From positions 1 to 5,370 of the forward strand of contig JAGHDS010000395.1 of NCBI GenBank assembly GCA_021159845.1: a DNA stretch of 5,370 nucleotides. Reading direction: 5' to 3'. The stretch's first letter is position 1, and each line of letters starts with the position of its first letter. Shown here piece after piece: positions 1 to 5,213 of this stretch. The position numbers were made by a program, and so were the translations under genes. The notes below the pieces were generated by a model, which had not been told where the DNA came from, searched no databases, and saw only the letters and a program-made list of their open reading frames with translations. The stretch comes from Anaerolineae bacterium (GTDB lineage Bacteria; Chloroflexota; Anaerolineae; DUEN01).

Positions 1-32
1 GCATAACGATGAGAATGGATGGTCGATACCGA

Positions 33-199
33 ATATGAGCGGTGATTACCCGTAAGTGCGATATGTATGCTTAACATGCCTTTCTTCACCGCAGAGATGC
101 CGAGGACGCAGAGGAACTCTCTTTATTCTCCTTTCCCCTCGGCGCTCTCCGCGACTCCGCGGTGAGATGTGGGTAATCTGTGGGTAATCACCGCAATAT
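33..199. repeat. Nested palindromic (MITE/REP-like) intergenic repeat
   Basis: Two inverted repeats sit one inside the other. The outer pair is 33-51 against 182-199, with a perfect 13-bp core (39-51 pairs with 182-194) and an ATAT extension beyond one mismatch and one bulge. The inner pair is 87-114 against 137-164, 21 of 28 positions paired, starting with CACCGC on each strand and enclosing a 22-nt pyrimidine-rich loop. An 11-bp unit (TGTGGGTAATC) is repeated in tandem at 168-178 and 179-189, so the left arm could pair with either copy. From memory, CACCGCAGAG...GACGCAGAG palindromes are dispersed in Chloroflexota and several other phyla; I cannot verify copy number here. No transposase is present. 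A transcript would fold into a long imperfect hairpin. It could be a non-autonomous mobile element, or a terminator or processing element for a gene left of the window. Confidence 0.7.
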
Positions 200-442
200 G
201 ATACTTGCAGTCCCATCTCGTGTGCGTTAAACTCTGGATCGTAGGCATGTAGGACCTCCTAGCCATGAGCTTCGAGCGGTTCACAGTCTCAGAGGTTCTA
301 CATGCTCCCGGATCTGCCAAACTCTGCGCGTCCCCCCGGTACAGCCGGAAGATTCCCTGAACTAATTACGACAAACATCCGACCTGCTCAAAATGGCCAT
401 TCCACATACACTCCGAATGCCGACACGCGAGGAAAGACACAT
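200..442. other. Gene-free leader upstream of the EEP phosphodiesterase
   Basis: I find no convincing gene here. A plus-strand reading frame from 302 runs in phase into the EEP gene and has a passable GAGG at 292-295, but its 47 residues look non-coding and would bury a clear signal peptide. A short dyad TAGGA-CC-TCCTA lies at 250-261. A weak sigma-70-like pair, TTGCAG (205-210) and TAAACT (228-233) with 17-nt spacing, is possible but matches consensus poorly. No operator or riboswitch is recognisable. Confidence 0.5.
429..435 (+). promoter_or_regulatory. Ribosome binding site of the EEP gene
   Basis: GAGGAAA lies 7 nt before the ATG at 443. Together with the signal peptide that begins at this ATG, it favours 443 over the upstream in-frame ATG at 302. 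Confidence 0.65.
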
Positions 443-1408
443 ATGCGAAAATGGTTCTGCGTTCTAGGATTGGCTGTATGGCTTGTGACAAGCCCTACCT
501 CCGCATCCAAGCCGCCCCTGATCCGCATCGCGACACTGAATACATGGCACGGGCTGGATCCTAGCCACGGCCTTATCCAACTGCACTCATACGAGACGGC
601 AGCACAGCGAGAGGCCCGCTACCAGGCATTGATCGAGGAGCTGCGCATTCTAGCCCCCGACATCGTGGGGCTCCAGGAGGCCAATCCACTTCCAGACTAC
701 GCGCATAGGATCGCCGCTGACCTGGGCTACGATGAGATCCACCAGGTAGCCAACGGGGGCATAAAGTTCTTCGGCTGGGGAATCCCCACGAACGTGAATG
801 AGGGCCTGGTGATCCTGGCACGGAAGGAATTGCACCTGGAAAGGATCGACGCCCGCCGCCTGTCCGGTGCCTGGTACAGCTTCCACTGTGACCGCTTCTC
901 GTTCCAGCTCAGCGAGACGCGCTACGCGCTGGCTGGGAGGATCATCGTTCAGGGCTACCCATTGTACATATTCGACGTGCACTTACACGCTGGCGCCAAT
1001 GGGAGCGAACGCCGGCAACGCGAGGTCGGGACTCTGCTGAGCTTCATCGCCGAGACGGCCAGCAACGGCACACCTATCGTGCTGATGGGCGATTTCAACG
1101 CCGCCGAGGATACGCCAGAAATCCGGATGATCCTGAAAGCGGGATTCCAGGACGCTTTCAGGAGAGCACATCCAGACGATCCAGGGTATACCTGGAATCC
1201 GAGAGAGAATCCTAACGCCCGACGAGAGGAGCAAGCCACATCAGCCGCCTCCCTGCAACGCATCGATTATGTCTTCCTGCGAGCGACCTCCGGCCAGTGG
1301 CACATCCTGCAGAGCCAGGTCGCCTTCCAACAGACGGCACTCAACGTGTATCCATCCGATCACTTCGGCGTGCTGACGGAAGCGCGATACACTCCCGCCG
1401 CCCGATAA
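443..1408 (+). CDS. Secreted EEP-family phosphodiesterase, neutral sphingomyelinase-like
   Basis: This 321-residue protein belongs to the endonuclease/exonuclease/phosphatase (DNase I-like) fold, Mg-dependent enzymes that cut phosphodiester bonds. Residues 1-22 look like a Sec signal peptide (MRK, hydrophobic core FCVLGLAVWLV, then SPTSAS), with no lipobox. The catalytic domain spans about 27-315 and keeps every signature: N33 in TLNTWHG, E79 in GLQEA, H180 in DVHLHAG, D217 and N219 in MGDFNA, D275 in RIDYV, and D306-H307 in PSDHFGV. The HLHA box, the RIDYV box and the N-terminal LNTW resemble bacterial and animal neutral sphingomyelinases more than exonuclease III or DNase I. That suggests a phospholipid or other extracellular phosphodiester substrate, which is inference; a secreted nuclease is the alternative. 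The nucleotidyltransferase gene follows 61 nt downstream on the same strand. An in-frame start at 302 would add 47 residues and hide the signal peptide, so I reject it. Confidence 0.88.
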   Translation: MRKWFCVLGLAVWLVTSPTSASKPPLIRIATLNTWHGLDPSHGLIQLHSYETAAQREARYQALIEELRILAPDIVGLQEANPLPDYAHRIAADLGYDEIHQVANGGIKFFGWGIPTNVNEGLVILARKELHLERIDARRLSGAWYSFHCDRFSFQLSETRYALAGRIIVQGYPLYIFDVHLHAGANGSERRQREVGTLLSFIAETASNGTPIVLMGDFNAAEDTPEIRMILKAGFQDAFRRAHPDDPGYTWNPRENPNARREEQATSAASLQRIDYVFLRATSGQWHILQSQVAFQQTALNVYPSDHFGVLTEARYTPAAR

Positions 1409-1452
1409 CTTCCAAAAACAAGCGCCCCCGAAACACAATCTCTGTGATAACC

Positions 1453-1458
1453 AAGGAG
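1453..1458 (+). promoter_or_regulatory. Ribosome binding site of the nucleotidyltransferase gene
   Basis: AAGGAG is a full Shine-Dalgarno core. It overlaps the possible GTG start at 1458 and is only 2 nt from the ATG at 1461, so those are unlikely starts. The ATG at 1470, 11 nt downstream, is the best-spaced choice. Confidence 0.7.
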
Positions 1459-1469
1459 TGATGATCACT

Positions 1470-2276
1470 ATGGCACAATTCGGATGGCAGAACTGCCCAT
1501 CCCCCGTACGGGCACAGGTAAACGAATTCCTGGAGAGAACGCGCGGTCTCCTGGGAGATGAGCTGATCGGCATGTACCTACACGGCTCACTGGCGATGGG
1601 ATGTTTCAACCCAGAGCACAGCGATATCGACCTGTTAGCCGTGACAAGGCACGGTATGCCCGTCGATATAAAGCGCGCGATGATCAAGGAATTGCTGCGA
1701 CGCTCCGGAGACCCAGCCCCCATCGAGATATCCTTCCTACAGGAGAGCGATTTACATCCCTGGCAGTATCCTACGCCTTTCGACCTGCACTACAGTGAAA
1801 CGTGGCGAACTCAGTACCAACAGCAACTAGAGGACGGCACCTGGAGGACATGGAACGAAAAGAGACATACAGACGCTGACCTGGCGGCTCACATCACGGT
1901 GGTACTGCATCGTGGTCTCTGTCTATACGGTTCACCCATTGCGAAGGTCTTTCCCCCAGTACCCAGGGAGCACTACATCGCTTCCTTGTTGGAAGACTTC
2001 GAATGGGCCAGCGAACAGGCTTCTGAGAACCCAACGTATCTGATTTTAAACAGTGCGCGAATCTACCGATATCTACTCGACGGCCAAATCCTCTCCAAGG
2101 ACGAGGCAGGAGCCTGGGCAGAGATTATGCTTCCACCACCATACACGGAGATAATGCATCAGGCACTGCTCCTATACCGGAGTAGACATGAACACGCCTC
2201 CATCGATCCTAAAGCATTAGATGACTTCGTCGTTTACATGCGCGAGCTGATACAGGGGTTAGCGAGTCTGGCATAG
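1470..2276 (+). CDS. AadA-like aminoglycoside nucleotidyltransferase, ANT(3'')/ANT(9) family
   Basis: This 268-residue protein is close to the usual length of AadA (about 260), which transfers AMP from ATP to streptomycin and/or spectinomycin in the cytoplasm. The N-terminal nucleotidyltransferase domain has the GS motif (G39-S40 in YLHGSLAMG), the metal-binding pair D52 and D54 in HSDIDLL, and E86 in PIEISFL where AadA has its catalytic base Glu. PWQYP and DLHYSETW (97-112) match AadA's PWRYP and ELQFGEW. The C-terminal helical domain (about 135-265, DUF4111 type) also matches: LCLYGSPIAKVFPPVP, NSARIYRYLLDGQILSKDEAGAW with K210 at AadA's ATP-contacting lysine position, and LDDFVVYMRE near the end. 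All key residues are intact, so I expect an active adenylyltransferase. Drug specificity cannot be read off: AadA's Trp112, implicated in streptomycin binding, aligns with T111, although W112 is adjacent. No integron, attC site or transposase is near. It may be co-transcribed with the EEP gene. Confidence 0.88.
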   Translation: MAQFGWQNCPSPVRAQVNEFLERTRGLLGDELIGMYLHGSLAMGCFNPEHSDIDLLAVTRHGMPVDIKRAMIKELLRRSGDPAPIEISFLQESDLHPWQYPTPFDLHYSETWRTQYQQQLEDGTWRTWNEKRHTDADLAAHITVVLHRGLCLYGSPIAKVFPPVPREHYIASLLEDFEWASEQASENPTYLILNSARIYRYLLDGQILSKDEAGAWAEIMLPPPYTEIMHQALLLYRSRHEHASIDPKALDDFVVYMRELIQGLASLA

Positions 2277-2448
2277 TGCCCCTCTGCAGCTTATAGTGAC
2301 CTGCCGTCCGAGTAGGCTGGTGGGCCAAGACATCCTCCGAGGGCCTAGTGATGAACACCGGGAAGAAACCCCATCCGAGTGTTCCCTTCAGTGCCTGTGC
2401 CCGTACTCCACCACCAGTTTGAAATGCACCCGTTACCATCTCAACACC
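2277..2448. other. Intergenic region with repeated TCCGAG hexamers
   Basis: I see no gene and no clear terminator after the nucleotidyltransferase. TCCGAG occurs three times in the same orientation (2307-2312, 2336-2341, 2374-2379), 29 and 38 nt apart. Weak stems are possible: TAGGC (2313-2317) with GCCTA (2343-2347), and GAACAC (2353-2358) with GTGTTC (2379-2384). None has a T-tract. A stretch near 2368-2380 faintly recalls a 5S rRNA segment, but nothing else fits 5S. Confidence 0.4.
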
Positions 2449-2461
2449 CAGTTGACAACTG
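2449..2461. promoter_or_regulatory. 13-bp dyad (operator candidate) on the kinase -35 box
   Basis: CAGTTG-A-CAACTG is a perfect 6-1-6 inverted repeat centred on the -35 hexamer of the kinase promoter. Part of the symmetry is built into TTGACAA, so only three further pairs are informative. A protein bound here would block RNA polymerase. A near copy lies on the -35 of the archaemetzincin-like gene (5123-5135), which makes a real operator more plausible. Confidence 0.4.
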
Positions 2462-2478
2462 AGAAAGATGTGTATAAT
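2452..2478 (+). promoter_or_regulatory. Consensus sigma-70-type promoter of the sensor kinase
   Basis: A perfect -35 TTGACA (2452-2457) and a perfect -10 TATAAT (2473-2478) are separated by 15 nt, shorter than the 17 nt optimum. Transcription would start near 2484-2486 and leave a leader of about 55 nt before the kinase ATG at 2540. A GTG start at 2492 would leave almost no leader, so the promoter also argues for the later start. Confidence 0.75.
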
Positions 2479-2524
2479 GTGAAGGCAGAACGTGGGGACG
2501 GGCACACAACAGTCTTGGAGGCGA

Positions 2525-2530
2525 GAAAGG
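2525..2530 (+). promoter_or_regulatory. Ribosome binding site of the sensor kinase gene
   Basis: GAAAGG ends 9 nt before the ATG at 2540. A stronger GGAGG at 2517-2521 is 18 nt away, too far for that start. An in-frame ATG at 2576 has no such motif at the right distance. Confidence 0.5.
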
Positions 2531-2539
2531 TTAACGCTT

Positions 2540-4267
2540 ATGCAAGATGTGAAAAGTGCGACCTACCCTACCATCATGGCCGAGGAAGCCCGCTCATATG
2601 GCGCCTTTCTCGCCCGGCTCTGTCGCACCGGTCAATTCGACGGCATCGCCAAGCTATGGGAAGAAGCCCTACCCTGGCTGTGCGAGGTCATGAACGCTCT
2701 CGGGGCCGTCGTCACATATGAGGCCCCCCCTAAAATCAAACAACAGTACGGCGAAATACCGGCGCCCGTGCAGGCCTCGATTAAAGCCTGGAGGCAACAG
2801 ATACGCTATCTCCAGGCATGGATGCCTCCAGCAGCATCTCCCATCTCCACCCCACCCGTCTTGCTTGCCATCGAGTCACCGGTTGAGAGTTATCCATTGT
2901 ATGCCATTCCCCTATGGGACGACAACACACTCGTAGGTGGAGTTGTCTTCGTTCTAAGGGAGAGGCCAACAACCGAGCTAGCCAAGCAGTATGTGGGGCT
3001 GATAGAGGCCGTGGTGCAGATCGCGTCATTGAGTACCCAACTGCGCAAGATGCACCAGCGGCTCACTCACCTCACCCTGTTCTACGATATCGGGCAGAAG
3101 CTGACATCCAGCCTCGATCTACGAGAGGTGCTCCACGAGACCACTGCGCTAGCTGCCTCCGTATTGGACGCTGACGCGTCCACCCTGATGCTCGTAGATG
3201 AGAAAACCCAAGAGCTGGTCTTCGAGATCCCCATCGGCGCCGCCGGCGGTGTGCTTCAGCAACAGCGCATTCCCATCACCCAAGGGATCGCCGGTTGGGT
3301 TGCCACACATGGCGAACCCGTCATCTGTAATGACACCGGTCACGACGAGCGGTTTGACTCCCAGGTCGACGCAAAGACAGGGTACAGCACCCGATCCGTG
3401 CTTTGCGTGCCTCTCCAGGTAAAGGGGCGCATCATCGGCGTGCTGGAAGTCCTCAACAAACGACAGCCAGAGGGATTTAACCAGCAAGACATGGAGTGGC
3501 TCAGCACGCTGGGCGTGCAGGCCGCCATCGCTATCGAGAACGCACGCTTATATGAAGACCTGCGCCGCGAGCAGGAACGCATCATCCGGGTTCAGGAGCA
3601 GGAACGCCACGCCCTGGCGCAGGCATTACACGACGGTCCGACAGCTACCCTGGGAGCGATCATCATGGGGCTGCATATGGCCCAACGCCTGCTCCAGACG
3701 AAACCCGAGCGCATCGAGGAGCAGGTCTCGTACCTACTGGAGCTGGCCCAGGCGGCGAACAAGGAGCTACGGCAGAAGCTGTTCGAGCTGCGCCCTGTGA
3801 TCATGCAGACGCGCGGGCTGCTGGCAGCCCTTCGCAGCTACGCCACCCAACAACAGGAAACCAGCTCCTTCCAGCTCCACATGGATTTACCAGACAGCCT
3901 CCCAGAACTCAACACCACAGCAGCAGAAGCCGTCTTCGCCATCATCCAGGAGGCCGTACGCAACGTCCGCAAGCACGCCCAGGCGAAGAACTGCTGGGTA
4001 CACATCACCACATCGGAGGAACCGGCGGTACTCATCGCCGAAGTTGAGGATGACGGCACGGGGTTCGATGTACACGCCGTCGAGCGCAACTACGAGGAAA
4101 GAGGGAGTCTCGGGTTACTCAGTATGCGTGAGCGAGCAGAACTCCTCGGTGCCCGCTTCACGATCGCATCACCGCGTCCGAACCACGCCAACGGCACCTT
4201 GGTACGGCTTGAGATCCCTATGGACCGGCTCGTCCACGCTCCCCGCCAGAAGTCACCAGCCTCCTGA
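2540..4267 (+). CDS. Soluble GAF-domain sensor histidine kinase, HisKA_3 (NarX/DesK type)
   Basis: This 575-residue kinase would autophosphorylate on His and pass the phosphate to a NarL/LuxR-type response regulator. I see no transmembrane segment, so it is probably cytoplasmic. Residues about 30-165 form a divergent, possibly GAF-like region (YPLYAIPLWDDNTLVGGVVFVL). A helix (about 160-190) leads into a clear GAF domain at about 190-338, ending QAAIAIENARLYEDL. The HisKA_3 dimerisation domain (about 345-435) holds phosphoacceptor H364 in ALHDGP. The ATPase domain has the N box (EAVRNVRKHA, N475), G1 box (DDGTGF, 504-509) and G2 box (GSLGLLSMRERAELLG, 522-537). All kinase residues look intact, but the Gln expected four residues after D365 (DxxxQ, needed for phosphatase activity in NarX) is A369. 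The ligand of the GAF domains is unknown. It is transcribed alone from its own promoter, with a convergent neighbour and no adjacent regulator gene. Confidence 0.92.
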   Translation: MQDVKSATYPTIMAEEARSYGAFLARLCRTGQFDGIAKLWEEALPWLCEVMNALGAVVTYEAPPKIKQQYGEIPAPVQASIKAWRQQIRYLQAWMPPAASPISTPPVLLAIESPVESYPLYAIPLWDDNTLVGGVVFVLRERPTTELAKQYVGLIEAVVQIASLSTQLRKMHQRLTHLTLFYDIGQKLTSSLDLREVLHETTALAASVLDADASTLMLVDEKTQELVFEIPIGAAGGVLQQQRIPITQGIAGWVATHGEPVICNDTGHDERFDSQVDAKTGYSTRSVLCVPLQVKGRIIGVLEVLNKRQPEGFNQQDMEWLSTLGVQAAIAIENARLYEDLRREQERIIRVQEQERHALAQALHDGPTATLGAIIMGLHMAQRLLQTKPERIEEQVSYLLELAQAANKELRQKLFELRPVIMQTRGLLAALRSYATQQQETSSFQLHMDLPDSLPELNTTAAEAVFAIIQEAVRNVRKHAQAKNCWVHITTSEEPAVLIAEVEDDGTGFDVHAVERNYEERGSLGLLSMRERAELLGARFTIASPRPNHANGTLVRLEIPMDRLVHAPRQKSPAS

Positions 4268-4297
4268 GATCTCCCAGTAGCTCAGCCATCCCAACAC

Positions 4298-4335
4298 GTC
4301 ACAGCGGATACGCACACCCGACCGGCCGCCGTGTC
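4298..4335. terminator. Weak hairpin between convergent genes (possible shared terminator)
   Basis: Positions 4298-4307 pair with 4326-4335 at 8 of 10 positions around an 18-nt loop, inside the 71-nt gap between the convergent kinase and archaemetzincin-like genes. There is no T-tract on either strand. Location is the main argument; the structure itself is poor. Confidence 0.2.
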
Positions 4336-4338
4336 ACT

Positions 4339-5046
4339 TCAATTCAGGCTGAACTGCGCGCTGGCCAGCTGGATCTTCAGGTCACGAGCACAAGCCCGAC
4401 AATACGTCACGCCGGCCTCCCGCTCCTCCCGTGCATAACGCAACAGCTCGTAAACGTCATTCGCGTGACGCATGGCACACACAGCTGTGCAATGCGGCTC
4501 GGGGCCGGAGAGATCCACATGCTCCGTCCGCCCCGGCCGCGGCACCCGGACTAAATGCCCCAAGTGGTGAGCTACCAGCCGACGCAACGCCAGCAAACGG
4601 TCCTCGCGATCCGGTATCTCACGCAATGGTGCCACAGAGATCACCGCTGCCACTCCTGGCAACGTCAGCCCCAACGTGGTCTCCTCCGGCGCATCGTCCG
4701 GATCGGCGATTATCTCATAATCCAGCAACGCCAGATCAAAGTGCGGATCGTGGATCTGCCACGGCTCAAGCTGCACCAGGCGTAGGAAATCAGGCCCACG
4801 CACCCGATTCAATTCCGGGTCCAACGACCGCTCCACATACCATTGGGTCCCCCAGTACGCGGCACCACGCGGCACCGAGGGGATTACCCATGTACCGAAG
4901 GGACGAACCGCAGGCACCAACGGCGAGAACTGATTGCGTCTCTCCACCCGAAAAAGAGCGCCCACAATCTGATGCACTGTGAACACCGCCTGAACCGCCT
5001 CTTCCTCCGCCACCCCCTCCGACCACATAATCGCTATCGGCTTCAT
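4339..5046 (-). CDS. Archaemetzincin-like protein with altered catalytic site (HHLGH)
   Basis: This 235-residue protein has the layout of archaemetzincins (AmzA-type zinc proteases; HExxHxxGxxH followed directly by Cys, then CxM and a late CxxC). Here the site reads HHLGH at 160-164: both zinc His positions remain, but the catalytic Glu is H161 and the Gly is R167. About 15 extra residues follow, then H185-C186, C190-A-M192 and C216-RA-C219, which match the third zinc His and the four-Cys second zinc site (spacing Cx3C rather than Cx4C). The preceding segment LDYEIIAD...GVAAVISVAPLRE...R resembles the sheet and linker before the metzincin helix. There is no signal peptide or membrane segment, so it is probably cytoplasmic. 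The start at 5046 has a strong Shine-Dalgarno; an upstream in-frame ATG at 5115 lies on the promoter and is rejected. It may be a pseudoprotease that still binds metal, or a divergent enzyme. Function is unknown. Confidence 0.78.
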   Translation of the reverse strand: MKPIAIMWSEGVAEEEAVQAVFTVHQIVGALFRVERRNQFSPLVPAVRPFGTWVIPSVPRGAAYWGTQWYVERSLDPELNRVRGPDFLRLVQLEPWQIHDPHFDLALLDYEIIADPDDAPEETTLGLTLPGVAAVISVAPLREIPDREDRLLALRRLVAHHLGHLVRVPRPGRTEHVDLSGPEPHCTAVCAMRHANDVYELLRYAREEREAGVTYCRACARDLKIQLASAQFSLN

Positions 5047-5052
5047 CGACAC

Positions 5053-5059
5053 CCTCCTC
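5053..5059 (-). promoter_or_regulatory. Ribosome binding site of the archaemetzincin-like gene
   Basis: GAGGAGG on the minus strand ends 6 nt before the ATG at 5046. This is the strongest Shine-Dalgarno in the window and fixes the start. Confidence 0.8.
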
Positions 5060-5103
5060 GCTTCCCACCACACAGCCACACCACACCTCCCAGGCTCAAG
5101 CCG

Positions 5104-5133
5104 AGTATAGCACACCTCTTATCCAGTCGACAA
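5104..5133 (-). promoter_or_regulatory. Extended -10 promoter of the archaemetzincin-like gene
   Basis: On the minus strand, TTGTCG (5133-5128) and TATACT (5109-5104) are 18 nt apart. TG one base upstream of the -10 (TGCTATACT) makes an extended -10. Transcription would start near 5097, giving a leader of about 50 nt rich in G and T. The gene therefore need not depend on the membrane-protein gene upstream of it. Confidence 0.65.
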
Positions 5134-5135
5134 CC
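5123..5135. promoter_or_regulatory. Second copy of the -35 dyad motif
   Basis: The plus strand reads CCAGTCGACAACC, identical at 11 of 13 positions to 2448-2460 at the kinase promoter. It overlaps the -35 box of the minus-strand promoter. As the motif is nearly symmetric, its opposite orientation relative to its gene does not matter. It contains the palindrome GTCGAC (5126-5131). Confidence 0.35.
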
Positions 5136-5213
5136 ACTTAATCCAACATCAGAGGCAGATTGCCCCCTCCCGACCGGCGACGACCTGCAAAAGGGAAGCA
5201 GCAGGCAGACGGC

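Noticed and set aside
123..320. Minus-strand 65-codon frame over the palindromic repeat
   Set aside because: It overlaps the repeat arm, has no ribosome binding site or domain, and its composition looks non-coding.
366..394. Sigma-70-like pair TTACGA / CAAAAT upstream of the EEP gene
   Set aside because: Only 3/6 and 4/6 matches to consensus; indistinguishable from chance.
302..442. In-frame upstream start for the EEP gene at 302, with GAGG at 292-295
   Set aside because: It would put 47 non-conserved residues ahead of a clear signal peptide that has its own well-spaced ribosome binding site at 429-435.
2353..2392. Possible 5S rRNA-like or other structured RNA
   Set aside because: Only a short CCCATCCGA-like stretch resembles 5S; the paired helices and conserved loops are absent.
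2492..2539. GTG start at 2492 for the sensor kinase
   Set aside because: It lies about 7 nt after the predicted transcription start with no Shine-Dalgarno; the ATG at 2540 fits the leader and GAAAGG.
4431..4982. Long plus-strand frame antisense to the archaemetzincin-like gene
   Set aside because: Composition is rich in Pro, Ala, Arg and His with no domain, and the opposite strand has a recognisable family, promoter and ribosome binding site.
5184..5205. Hairpin CCTGC/GCAGG as terminator of the transporter gene
   Set aside because: Only 5 bp with a 12-nt loop and no T-tract.
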